A stretch of 64,000 bases of DNA from Lycorma delicatula (lineage: Eukaryota; Arthropoda; Insecta; Hemiptera; Fulgoridae), in contig NC_134462.1 in the NCBI RefSeq assembly GCF_047948215.1, positions 120,488,937 to 120,552,936 on the forward strand. Direction: 5' to 3'. Below are positions 36,701 to 47,994 of this stretch, in pieces. Made by a program: the position numbers and the translations under genes. Position 1 is the first letter of the stretch, and each line of letters starts with the position of its first letter. Under the pieces are notes generated by a model, which did no database searches, had not been told where the DNA came from, and saw only the letters and a list, made by a program, of their open reading frames with translations.

Positions 36701-37870
36701 TTAAGAAAACGTTTGATTTCTACAGATAAATTTTAAAACGTACAACTATTAAAAAACAAAAAGGAAACTTGTTTCTATAATTTTTTCTTATAATAAAATA
36801 ATATAAGGTTACAAAATATATTGTCAGTAACATTAACTGTTAAAAAAGAGCTAAAAAGAAAAAAATAACAAATTTTTATTAAAGTTTTTTACATTTCGGC
36901 TCATTGAAATTTGAGCCGAATTACAAAATAAATGATGAATGCACGTTTTCAAAAAGTGTAAATATATAAAATTAAAAAAAATGTTGATTTTGTTATATTT
37001 AACGTTTTTTTTTTCATTTGAGTTTTTTTATATTATCGGCGAATTTTTTGAATTTTCGTAATTTTTTGTACGAAAATCTTTTCTCGGCATACAGCTAGCT
37101 ATTAGGATTAAAATTAAATTGAATATTAATATGTAAAATTTATTATTATCCTATAAAGAAGAATTATATAAAAAAAAATTCTACTCTTTTAAGTAAATCT
37201 TTGAGATAAGGAACATTTATTGACCGTATAACCCCACCCCTTTCCGATTCGAACCAAAATTGAATGAAATGAGTGTTCGGTATTCAGAATTTGTTGTATA
37301 AAATTTCATAAAAATCGATTAATCGATTTAAAAGATTTGAAACAAAATTACAAATGAAAAATGCAAAAAAACAAAATAGGCTAATTATCCCGAACCCTGA
37401 ATAAGATACTTCTAAAGTTAGTAAAACGCGATTATTATATTAAAAACTTTGTCTTGATTACAATTTTAGTCGTTTTAAGAGACAATCTGTAAGCAAAAAA
37501 TTACATCATAAGCAGGAGGGCAAAAAGGGTCAGAGTTTTTCATTTTAACTATATTTTATTTTAAGGCTCCGGTGGGAGAAAGCATGAACCGAACTCGCAT
37601 AAGCCTCCTGAGGATTATTGAATTATGTAAAAAAGTTATTCTACGCTTTGAATGAAGTACTGACGTACAGGACGCACGGTGACCGTATTTCCTCATACCC
37701 TTTATTAATTTTTAACAAATTTAAACGGCGTTAATTACCGTTATTCAGAAGTCATCTTAAAGGTTTCATAAAAATTGTTTTTCCGGCCTGAAGATGTCAG
37801 TTAGATAGTCATTCCTTTACGAAAACATCTCGTATAGTTCCGTATACTTATATAATATGCAGTACATTGT
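33715..37870. other. AT-rich gene-free DNA
   Basis: More than 4 kb with only chance frames (for example 34616-34840, 34877-35107, 35958-36206), all dominated by Phe, Ile, Lys and Leu. There is an eight-G run near 35227-35234. No repeat boundary or regulatory element could be supported. Confidence 0.5.
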
Positions 37871-37874
37871 CAGG

Positions 37875-38147
37875 ACCCACCTGGTTGGTCTAGTGGTGAA
37901 CGCGTCTTCCCAAATCAGTTGATTTGGAAGTTGAGAGTTCCAGCGTTCAAGTCCTAGTAAAGTAATTTATTTTTACACGGATTTGAATTAGATCGATAAT
38001 TGGTGGTTTCAATTAACCACACATCTCAGGAACGGTCGACCCGAGACTGTACTAGACTACACTTCATTTACATTCATACATATCATCCTCATTCAGCCTC
38101 TGAAGTAATACCTGACGGTGCTTCCGGAGGCTAGAAAGAAAAAAATT
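37875..38147 (+). mobile_element. tRNA-derived SINE (family A), second copy
   Basis: Same head and body as 7656-7947, with A box TGGTCTAGTGG (37886-37896) and B box CGTTCAAGTCC (37944-37954), the latter closer to consensus than in the first copy. The body shares 'aaccacacatctcaggaacggtc', 'gagactgta', 'catacatatcatcctcattca' and 'ccggaggcta'. Ends in an A-rich tail. No clear target duplication found. Confidence 0.85.
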
Positions 38148-38284
38148 ATGAAAAGTTACATTAATAAATAAATACAAAAATTTTACAGAAAACGCAATGT
38201 AATCCAAATATGTACAATACGTTAGCTAACCAGTTTGCCCCTGGTCGACTGCTGTGTCTAGTTATAGCGGGCGATCTAGTTATA

Positions 38285-38402
38285 GTATTCAAATCCGTGT
38301 AAAAGTAACTGCCTTTACTAGGACTTGAACGTTGGAACTCTCGACTTCGAAATCAGCTGATTTGCGAAGACGCGTTCATCACTAGACCAACCCGGCGGGT
38401 TA
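38285..38402 (-). mobile_element. tRNA-derived SINE (family A), third copy, head only, inverted
   Basis: The minus strand carries the tRNA-like head (A box near 38378-38388, B box 38321-38331) and ends shortly after 'acacggatttgaatact', so the body is missing. It lies about 140 bp from the second copy in the opposite orientation. Confidence 0.8.
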
Positions 38403-38409
38403 ACTTTTC

Positions 38410-38990
38410 ATTCTTAAATTCTTTTTAGATAACTAAGCAAGGTTTCGCCTTTTTATGTCGCAATTATAAAAGGATGTAAAGAATGTTATAAAATTTGCCT
38501 TTGTGTTTATTAATGAACATATAAAACTAATAATTTGAAACTATAATAAACTTAAAATTAACTTTAATTTAACTTAAAATTAATTTAAGTTTAAATTTAA
38601 CTTAAATTTAAACTTTAATAATATAAAACTAATAATCCGTAATTATTTAGTAGTCACTGAAAATTGGCGTTCTCATAAAGCGTTTTTCTTCTAAACTTTT
38701 TTTTTCTTTTCGTATTAACAGTATAATTAATCGACCCTGTTAAATAGAAAAATATTTATTTCGAACCGAAATAATTAATTGAAGAGTACAGTGACTTTTT
38801 TCTTTATTATTCGTGAAATTGTAACGTATACGAGTAGGATCGGCTTAACGCACTAGTTTAAACCTGTACAGCTGCTATTGCAGACCGACATTCCGTCGTA
38901 ATATGTACAGTGAAAAGAACAAGTGGTAAATTAGTATCATTTCATATACTTTAATCGATCTTTATTTTTGTTTTAGAGTTTTTGAATTTT
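38410..38990. other. AT-rich DNA without a gene
   Basis: Contains runs built from aattt/aactt units (about 38540-38620) and no coding frame. Confidence 0.5.
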
Positions 38991-38994
38991 ATAG

Positions 38995-39395
38995 TCTTTA
39001 TCTATTTTTTTTTTTTTTGTCTTCAGTCATTTGACTGGTTTGATGCAGCTCTCCAAGATTCCCTATCTAGTGCTAGTCGTTTCATTTCAGTATACCCTCT
39101 ACATCCTACATCCCTAACAATTTGTTTTACATATTCCAAACGTGGCCTGCCTACACAATTTTTTCCTTCTACCTGTCCTTCCAATATTAAAGCGACTATT
39201 CCAGGATGCCTTAGTATGTGGCCTATAAGTCTGTCTCTTCTTTTAACTACATTTTTCCAAATGCTTCTTTCTTCATCTATTTGCCACAATACCTCTTCAT
39301 TTGTCACTTTATCCACACATCTGATTTTTAACATTCTCCTATAGCACCACATTTCAAAAGCTTCTAATCTTTTCTTCTCAAATACTCTTTATCTA
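38995..39395 (-). mobile_element. RTE-type LINE copy 3: 5'-truncated 3' end with 10-bp target duplication
   Basis: The 10-bp tctttatcta flanks the insert at 38995-39004 and 39386-39395. The insert (39005-39385) has the LINE 3' end at the left, with a poly-T run (poly-A in the element's own sense). It encodes on the minus strand (39352-39023) a 109-residue open frame: MWCYRRMLKIRCVDKVTNEE, RRDRLIGHILRHPGIVALIL, EGQVEGKNCVGRPRLEYVKQ, LDRESWRAASNQSND. This is the C-terminus of the RTE reverse transcriptase protein. The frame is still open, so this copy is younger or less decayed than the 57-60 kb copy. The plus frame 38982-39344 is its shadow. Confidence 0.9.
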
Positions 39396-39399
39396 AACG

Positions 39400-41290
39400 A
39401 CCTGATAAGTTTTAATGTATGATTTAACAATTTGTTCTTCTCATTTTCACCGAAGATTAAATTTAGGAACAACGACTTTATTTCAAAATATTTTATCCGA
39501 GAGAAAATAACATCGTATTTTAAGGGAATGGAATTTAAAACTTTATTTACAAAGCAAAACGACAATAATATTATGTTGATTTTTCGCTGTTTATATCTCA
39601 AAGATTTAATAATAGAAATGTTTTATTATAGTTAGTGATTTGTTATAGATTTTCAATATAATTATACCTGCCCATTTTTTAATGTATTTTATACTCGTGT
39701 AACCTTGGGTGATGTTTTACAGATACGCAGTGTAATTATTTTAATTTTGATGTAAATATTCTGTAGGTTATTTCTTCGACGATTTTATATCGTAGCTATT
39801 ATTTATTTTGGTAACGTTAACTCAAAATTAGTAACGGCCTGGTTAATGGAATCGAGAATATATGAAACGAAAGGGAAAGAAATACGTTAAAGATACGTAC
39901 ACTAAGTATAATATTTGAGTCGTATTGTAAACTTTTATAATGAAAATGAAAAGCATACACATGAATCGCGTCTCTAATTGGTGTAAGGTCAGCAGGTCAA
40001 GTGATTTTAACAAACCGGTTTTTTCCTAGTTATGTACTAAGCACGTCTTCTTCTACAGTATACTATGTTATTTTAGTTTGGTTTTTATAGATTACGATAG
40101 AGAATATATAAAAATATAAATATATATATGTAGTATCTATATAAGATACATTTACGTGACGGAGTCATGTTATATAATGTTTTTCGTTTAAATCTTGTTT
40201 TTCTAGCACTGACTTTTTTTTTGTACGTGCTGTATATCTATCGCAGCCTATCTGTGCGACATGCCGTCGACCAAAAGTGGAAAACCGAGGTCTATGTCAG
40301 CGTTACTTGTACCTTATTTATCTTATTATTTTCTTTACCGTTATTTATACAAATTCGCATTCGTCTCGTTGTTTTTATGTTTATTACAAATCCTTATTCA
40401 CCTAAGTTTCCCGCTAGATTCGATTTACCTTATCTGTTATAAAACCGTTTTTGTGTACTATCCAAAATCGCAAAATATAAGTAAAAGACTTACATATATC
40501 TTTTATGCTTTTTTCCTTTTTTTATCCATTTTTTTTTTTCATTCTATCATTACTATAATAATACAGGTTAAACATTTTTATAATATTATCTTTTTATTTC
40601 GCTTTATGATTTGCGGCAGTATTAAATATTATTATAAGAATCTTGTAATATGATACTTATAAAATAAAAATAATGATATATCTTGAACAAAAATTTTCTA
40701 CTTCTAAGGAATAATAAACTGGAAAAGATTTTGTTGCCGTCTTCACTTAAATTATAATGTTTAAAATCGTGAAATTTGATAAAAGCGACTTTTTTTCTTC
40801 CAAATTTACACTTTAAATCATAAATAGAAGTTTTTATGATATGAAAATCTACGATTATTGTTAAATGCCGTCGTTCTTTTATTTTTTTAAACAGTTCATG
40901 TTGAATAAAAAATAACAATAAAAGTAAGGAAACGGTCGTAAAATGTTACTTTTTATCTGTTCAAGGTTTTATTAAAAAAATGAAGATGATTTATTTATAA
41001 TTATTAAGTCGTCTTGATAGACGGGTCAATGTCGGAGTTTGTGCAGCAGTTAAAATCTTAACCCCGATCGTTTAGATTGATAAAATAATAAGGCTTTTTT
41101 CAAACCGTGTAATACTCCAATCTTACATTTAAAGGTTGACTATAAACCTGGTGATGGAAATAGAACAACGGGGTTTTAAGAACGAATATAGTTTCTGTTT
41201 TGCAGTACTCGATAGTATTTTACGTGTAATCTTGGCAAAACACAATTAATTTTAGTTCACGCATTCTCCGTCAGATAGCAGTTGTGTTGC
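39400..41290. other. AT-rich gene-free DNA
   Basis: The plus frames at 40167-40442 and 40261-40653 look like membrane proteins, but only because T-rich DNA encodes Phe and Leu; two overlapping frames give equally hydrophobic products. No start context, homology or repeat was recognised. Confidence 0.5.
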
Positions 41291-41305
41291 ACAGCCTAAG
41301 TTGCT

Positions 41306-42235
41306 ATGGACCTGGGCTTCAGTTCTGCGGCGTTGTCACAAGAGAAATTATTCGTGTTTGGGTTCGTAGAAACAAAATCAGACTGTCGTACAAAGAAATT
41401 AATTACGCAAACACGTAATTTTTCTGTTTCTACACGATACATCGGAGTCTATCGTAGAAATTCTCAATTGTGACCAAAACATACGTAAGCGGTGTGAACA
41501 ATTTTTGAAACCGGAAGCGTTTTGAAAGGGCGCTTCTCGTCTAAGCCTGAAAAAACTACCGAAAAACAGAAAGAATTCGAACGTCTTTGCAACGATGTCC
41601 AAAACATCAGTTCGAGGTGTTAGTAGTTAATTAAACATTTCTAAAAGTATAGTCCACGATGTTGTTCACAAGCGATTGAAACTTATAAATTGCAGCTACT
41701 CAATGAAATTAAACATAACGATAAGCCACAGAGTTCGATTAGTAATCGCCGTGTTAAATTTCTTTTCTCTTGATGAAAGCTACTTATGCGCATTCTCTTT
41801 TCTAATGAAGCTATATTTTTTGGTCATGAAGTCGTGAATCTCCAAAATTGTCGGGTGTAGGGTTCAGAAAATCTACACAAATCGAACGAATTCTTCTGCA
41901 GCTGTCAGAAAGTGAGTGTCTGGTGTGGTAACATGCGTAACGGAATTTTAGGCCATTTTTTCCACAAATATTAGGGCATAGAATAACGGACATGTTAGAG
42001 AAAACTTTGTGTTTCTGCAGATTGAAAATACGGAGGGCCTAATTTCCGAACAGGATGAAGGATGAAGCCCCCCCCCCTGGTATCGTACGAAGTGTATGGA
42101 TTGCACTCGACGACAGATTCCCAGAAGGCCGGATTGGCAGAGAAGTTCCTACTGCTTGACCACTGCGAAGTTCCAGTTTGACGCCTATGGTTGTCTTCTT
42201 TTGAAGCTGTATAAAAGGCATCGTATACCAAAAAA
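41306..42235 (+). pseudogene. Mariner-related transposase fossil, third transposase lineage
   Basis: The plus strand reads from ATG 41306: MDLGFSSAALSQEKLFVFGF, VETKSDCRTKK, then TGA at about codon 56. After shifts it reads FSSKPEKTTEKQKEFER, NDKPQSSISNRRVKFLFS, HEVVNLQNCRV-GSENLH, DDRFPEGRIGREVP and SCIKGIVYQK. The order matches a family of insect Tc1/mariner-type transposases with a long linker and a WIGR-G region before the third catalytic residue. In the place expected for the third aspartate (S-S-S-L-T-P-x) valine is read. Many stops; clearly dead. Termini were not found. The minus frames here (41399-41602, 41811-42231) are shadows. Confidence 0.6.
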
Positions 42236-42334
42236 ATAGATAGTAAAGAATATATACAAGGTGTTATAATATACTTTTATATATAATATTGTAATGTAAT
42301 GTATGAAATAATGTAATATATTAAATATAAGGGC

Positions 42335-42920
42335 TGTGTAATCAGCTGAGTTAAAGTTCAAGTTCCTAGGTGTTTTGATTGATGAAAAGTTACTCTATAG
42401 CAACCACATCAGGCAAGTAGCGGCGGACGCATCTTAGTGATGCACAAGTTTAGGAGAATTGCTCGGAAAGATTACGGACTGTCGGGCCGTCATTTGTACG
42501 TGGTGTAGCAGGGTGTCTTCGAAAGTATGACCTCTTATGCTGCGTCCGTTTGGGCGCATAGGTTGGACAGAAATCGAGAACGTATTCAAAATTTTAGGAG
42601 TACGCAGCGCAGAGCCTTAATTATATGCACTGGTATTTTTAAAACAATCTCCTACGAGATTACCACCGTATTGGGAAAAAATTTCCCAATCGATTTAGTG
42701 GTGACCTTGCAACTTAGAGGTCAGGGGAAAATTGGCCACTCACAAGCGGCGAGCCAATGCGGCGAGAGCCACACTGTCGGACCGTGTGGCCGTCCGTTGC
42801 TTTGTTCAGCCGGCATCAATAGTTTATCTAAGGAAAAACTCCTACCTCGCTGCTATGGGAAGCTATCCGAGAATTACGGCTAGCCATCAGCCAACTAAAC
42901 TCCAAGCGTTTTAAAATGAT
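42335..42920 (+). pseudogene. R1-like LINE fragment, thumb region of reverse transcriptase
   Basis: Frames read KFLGVLIDEKLLYSNHIRQV, MHKFRRIARKDYGLSGRHLY, a TAG, then TSYAASVWAHRLDRNRERIQ and STQRRALIICTGIFKTISYE. The order (K-F-L-G-V, then Y-A-A-x-V-W, then Q-R-x-A-L-I) is that of R1-clade LINEs just after the palm. A later shift gives RELRLAISQLNSKRF. Neighbours on both sides are other transposon fossils in the same orientation. Confidence 0.65.
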
Positions 42921-42924
42921 GGAC

Positions 42925-43735
42925 AGGTACTTGCTGGTATTCAGTGACCTACGCGTGGCAGCGAATTGCTGTCTTGACAATATAAATTTATTTATTGAAG
43001 TTATATTTATATTTAGTAGTTGACTGGGTGTACCTACCTATTTTAGTAAATACATGACAAGTGAGCGGACGGAACACGTAAGATTGTGGTGTATGGCACC
43101 GCGCTTAGTCCGCTCACGCTGTTAGGTAAGCTCTAGGAGCTATGTTAGCATACTGGTCGCTGAACTGTTCGAGGCTCAGTAGTCGTTTGTGGCACAGACA
43201 ATCGGTCTTATGCTTTAGGGCGACCGAATGTGGTGGTGGCTGCGGCGGCGGGAGAAATGTTAAGCAAACCAATATAATAATATTCAAAGAATAGTAGCAG
43301 CCGGGAAGCAATTCCTGCAGACATGTTTGCAGATTGTGGAATGAGGTGGATTTTTGGTCTCATATCTGTAAGGCGTCTAAGAGTTTGTACTTTCATGTAA
43401 TACAGCGTATACTTTTGTAATTGTAAAAGTAGTCTACTTAATTGTAAATCTACTTTTGATCTTGTTATGTACGTGGTTTGATGGGAGGGACAATTACCAC
43501 CACCAGTAATTTGTGATGTAATTCGATTTAAGAAGAATTAAAATTGTAGTTCGATGGGATAAATTCACCGGCTTCACCTTCTCGCTTGAGAAAACAAAAT
43601 GCGTAGTTTGTCTCGCCTGCAAGACCCTTTTATTACAAAAGTCTTTCTTTTTTATCACATTGCAATCTCTTCTGTTGTTAAAATTTTATGATTTCTTTTT
43701 GATAGCCGTCTTACACGGGTCAAATACATAGAATA
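42925..43735. other. Spacer between transposon fossils
   Basis: Carries a 10-bp inverted repeat (gtgagcggac, 43061-43070, and its complement, 43108-43117) and a GC-rich patch at 43215-43255. Possibly the 3' untranslated part of the preceding R1-like element; no coding frame recognised. Confidence 0.3.
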
Positions 43736-43742
43736 ATTTAAA

Positions 43743-45240
43743 ATGAAATTTTTCAAAATTCTGAATATGCTGCGAGTCCTTAGCAACGCCAAGTGGAGAG
43801 CCGATCGATCATATATGATTCGATTTTATTATTTTTTAGTTCGGTCCCGTTTGGATTACGGTTGCATCATCGACTTTTCAGCAAGTCATTCCGTGCTTAT
43901 GATACTGGATGCTGCTGTCCTTCATATCACGCTTTCCTTCGTCTTGCTACAGGCGCCTTTAGATCAAGCCTTGTCACAAGCGCACTTGTTGAATGCGGAG
44001 AGCCATTACTTTGGGATAGAGGACTAGCATCTTACTCTTCCTGTCTTAAAGGACAACCGAATCGCATGGTTTTTAAAGCAGTCCTCGTGAACCCTCATTT
44101 ACGACTATTCGAAGACAATCCGTGTTATACAGCACCGATGGGTGTCCGTATCTGGCGTTTACGCTACCTTTCAAATTTTGACACACCTATTTTCCCAACT
44201 TATTTCTGTGCATATCCTCGTGGAAATTCGCCCCACAAATTCTAATTTCGATCTTATCATACATAAAAAAAAATTAACAACTTCTATCGCCTTTCAGCAA
44301 ATGTTTTACGAATTTCTCTCCAAGACAAACTCAGACGCACTAGTACACACAGATGGGTCAAAACAGTATGTTACCGTTGGATGCGCATTTATCGTTAGCG
44401 ACAGAACCTATTTGTTTGATGTACCTAGAGTTATTAGTGTTTTCACTGCTGAACTGTACCTCATCAAAAAGGCTTTGAATATCATTAACCCAAAATATTG
44501 TCATACCCTCATTTGTATAGCATTCCAAGCTTTAGAGGATTTGTATTCTAGACGTCTTATCGTGACCAAAATATATAATGTAATCGCTGAGTCGAACCAC
44601 CTCTACACACAAGTGAGCTTCTGCTAGATCCCTAGTCGCTTGGGAATTCCGGGTAACGAACGTACAGATTCCGCTGCTAAAGGCACACGTAGTTAACCGT
44701 CTTTCATCACTCGTGTTAGTTCTGTCGATTTTATTAATTCTGAAAAACACGCTCTTCGAGCAAAGCGGCAAGGTGACTGGACCGCTACAGAAGGTAATAA
44801 ACTCCGATACATCAAGGGTACTATGCTGCCACGGGACTCCTCAAGTAGAAAAATTAGAAAGGACCGCCAAGAAGAAGCGGTCCTCTGCCACTTTCTTAGT
44901 GTTTCCGCTGAAGTCTTTCCACTTCTTGGAATAATATGGTGTGATAAAATGTCAAACCGAACTACAGTTGTGTTTTGGTAACTCGGAGGATCAGTATTGT
45001 CAAAAAACAAAAATCTTCTTTTACATTTTAACAAAAACGTAAAGATATTCCATTACTGACGCATTGCTTCCATTCTGGATGAAAATGGTTCGAGATCTTT
45101 CGAGGAATCGCCACTGGAATGGGCATATACTGCCTGGAGAGAGGCTGAAATATCACCCAAGTGGGTTTATTTATCTCATAATTCGGTTTTTTCATACGTA
45201 GATCGTTCTTTCTTGTCATTAACTCTTTTTCTTTTTTCCT
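43743..45240 (+). pseudogene. I-type LINE fragment with RNase H domain, broken
   Basis: Three plus frames in succession give LNMLRVLSNAKWRADRSYMI and LVRSRLDYGCI (about 43760-43870), then LRLATGAFRSSLVTSALVEC and GEPLLWDRG (about 43935-44030), then the RNase H domain: VHTDGSKQYVTVGCAFIV (first aspartate) and VFTAELYLIKKALNII (glutamate). The third motif reads LICIAFQALEDL, lacking the expected T-D-S. Next comes FC, TAG, then IPSRLGIPGNERTDSAAKGT. Loss of the third acidic residue and several stops show it is inactive. An RNase H domain after the reverse transcriptase places it in the I group rather than with the R1-like pieces nearby. Minus frames 44532-45034 are shadows. Confidence 0.75.
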
Positions 45241-45249
45241 CGCCTGATA

Positions 45250-47290
45250 CCTTTACGGTATATAATTATCCGTTTTCTATTATCTATTATTTTATACTCT
45301 TGCGTTTCTTTTCTTCTATCTGATTATTTTATTATTCCATAATTTTCCGTCGGAAATTTCTTACTTTTCTTATCATTTTTCCCTGATTACTAATTTTTTG
45401 GTTATGAAATTTAGATTGACAATACATTGATTTTTTTTTTGCTTCAACATTTTTTTTTCTTTTTTAATTGAAAAAATACAATATCATTAGAAGTCTAAAA
45501 TTTCAATTAGAACTTTTTTTTTTATAAAGATATAATCTGGGGGGGGGGGGAAATAAATATCTGGAAAAAGAGAAACGCTCTCCAATTTTTTTTCCAAAAA
45601 TTGGAAAAAATGTAGAAAAGTTTTATTCTAACAATATAAAAAAAAAATTCACTTCTTTTGTTAATATATTAGCTAGTGGCCTAAAATAAGTGTTGGCTGT
45701 ATGTTTTTAACTATTTTTTGTAATAGGTAGTAATTATTTTAGATGAACATTTAAGCCGAACGTCTGCGCATTTAATGGAACATGTTCTCTTACTATCTGG
45801 ATGTTACTATAGAAATTGCTATTTTTAGGTTGTTATAACGGTATTGCTACTATTCTATCAGTATGATTTATAGAAATAATGGAATAAAGTTGTAAATTTT
45901 ACGTATTAGATAAAAAAAACCGAAAAATAAAACATTACTACACGAAATCAATGAAGTATGTTATATGATCATTAGAGAACTCACATTTTATTATTTTAAA
46001 AGACTACACATTAGTAGAAACGAGTGAGATGGAGAAAGGGAGTATTGTTTAATACTACAGAGAAATGCTTCTGAAAAATAAATGTAATTTTTATGGAATC
46101 AAATTGAAATAAATCGTACTAACGAGAAAAGTGCGTGTGTAGTTTTTATCCCTACGTCAGTTTTGAAGGCGGCAGGAAATGGACGAATGTATTGTACTCT
46201 ACCGTACTAACGTATTGTAGCGCATAGTGCACGACGCGTACCGTATAAGTATGTCGCTTTTTATAACTAACTGCCTATATTCGATAGGCAGTTACATTAT
46301 AGCAGTTCACGTACGTACAATCGTTATGTTGCTTTTATATTTTGAATGGACAGTACAATACTGCTACTATTAGTACTATTACTAATAGTAATAATAATAA
46401 TAGTTTTTGAAAATACGTGTACATGGTACAGTCAGGTATGATAACAAAAGAACCTTATGCGACACGAACACCTAATTCTCCACTTTTTCCCCCATAATCA
46501 TCAACTTCTTCTTTTTCATATTCTCTCTCGCTCTTTCTCTCTTCAGTTCTACTTTTACTTTCCAACCCCGTTTATAATGTGCGCGTTGTACATTACTACA
46601 CGCAATCTCTTTTTGTTATTCAGTGGTATATTGCTATACTGTACGTGTAAGACGTCTCATTGCTTTTCGTTATCTTGATTTACATCATTCAAACTAATTT
46701 ACTCGCTGCATAGTTATCAATGAAATAATGTTTCCTTTAAGAGTTTATGTTTATCGTAATATATGTATATATATATATATATATATATAAAATGAATATA
46801 TTTTAATTATGTTAACATACGTTTCGTTTATTTATCAGTTATAGCTTAAGATAATATTATTGAAAGGCTACACTATTCTAACATTTTAATAAAGAAGGAA
46901 ACGTTAAAAACTGTTTATATTTATAGAATTAAATTATTAAACATTATTCTTACCATCAAAATAATTATCCTAAAAGAAAGCTGGCAACAAAGTTGTTATA
47001 TTTTCTTGGTATTGGTTCTTTATTCTTATTTGGTGGGAAAATACTAATGCACGAAAAAAGTTAATTAAAAAATCTAATTATTTTTTCTCTCCCACCCCCA
47101 AAACTACTTCTCAAGAATTTTTTTTTATTTTCCTATGTTTACTATATTACATTGAAGAAATTGATAAAATATTTCACTGAAAAATGTGAAATTATTTATT
47201 TTTTGGGAGTGGGAATAAATTATGACGCGTCTTTTTTGTATTATTGTTATTATAAATTTAAAAAAAAATAACCAGTTTTAAAAAATTAAA
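45250..47290. other. AT-rich DNA without a recognised gene
   Basis: Holds a 12-G run (45539-45550), perfect hairpins at 46268-46294 and 46365-46390, and an (AT)n tract near 46766-46789. The plus frame 46457-46678 is not recognised. A less AT-rich patch at 46130-46330 could be regulatory or a repeat; nothing specific was seen. Confidence 0.45.
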
Positions 47291-47317
47291 AAATATTATA
47301 TTTTTTGAATTTAATCG

Positions 47318-47840
47318 GTTCCCCCACCCATAATTTTATCCCCAAATTATTTTTTTGCCACTTGCTTCTTTCTACGCTTAGAAAGACGTAAAAGAAATTT
47401 GGTTAAAACATTCAATAAATAAAGAGATAGGTTTTCGATTTTTGGGAAAGGGGAGAATTTGGAGACAACAATTTTTAAAATAAGGATGTGCACATGTACT
47501 GAGCTTAATATAAAGTGATATTATGTTTGCAACATTTTGAGAAAATGTATCCAAAAAACTATCTACCCCGGCCTCTGGAAATATTGACCCCAAACTTTCA
47601 TTAAAAAATTGCTTTATATACACGAGTCTGTGCCAGATTTCATCAAAATTGGTCCTGTCAAAAGTTATTAAGCTTCAAACACACTTACGTACGTACAAAC
47701 ATAACCCCTCCACGTTTTTTAGGTGGTCCCTGGGTCACGAAACGTCAAGAAATGCAACAAACTTATAACTTATTTTTGACGATTACCGTACTTTTCTTCT
47801 TGCAGCATATCTCTAGAGCTATGATGCCAGGAAAATAAAA
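47318..47840 (-). repeat. Unclassified interspersed repeat family Y, copy 2
   Basis: Reverse complement of this segment aligns with 18440-19075 along nearly its whole length. In this copy the phrase tttatattaagct runs straight into cagtacatgtg without the palindrome found in copy 1, so it serves as the comparison sequence. The minus frame 47378-47623 is chance inside the repeat. Confidence 0.7.
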
Positions 47841-47932
47841 GACATCATTTTTAAAAAACCGGAAAATCGTTTGCTTAACTGTTGCCACAATCTTTTTACA
47901 TACTATCCGGCTCACCGTGAAAGATTTTCAAA

Positions 47933-47990
47933 CCTGGGTATTGAAAACTTCATCCTCGATGGATGAAGTCTTCATTCAATACCTGGTTAT
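47933..47990. repeat. Imperfect inverted repeat at the edge of the R1 fragment
   Basis: The arms share ggtattgaa and cttcatcc with a few differences and a loop of about 5 nt. It sits just outside the 3' break of the R1-like ORF1/ORF2 fragment on the minus strand. Confidence 0.6.
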
Positions 47991-47994
47991 TTGC

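Noticed and set aside
40167..40653. Two overlapping plus frames (91 and 130 codons) that look like multi-pass membrane proteins
   Set aside because: T-rich DNA gives Phe/Leu/Ile in every frame; both overlapping frames are equally hydrophobic, with no conserved motif or start context.
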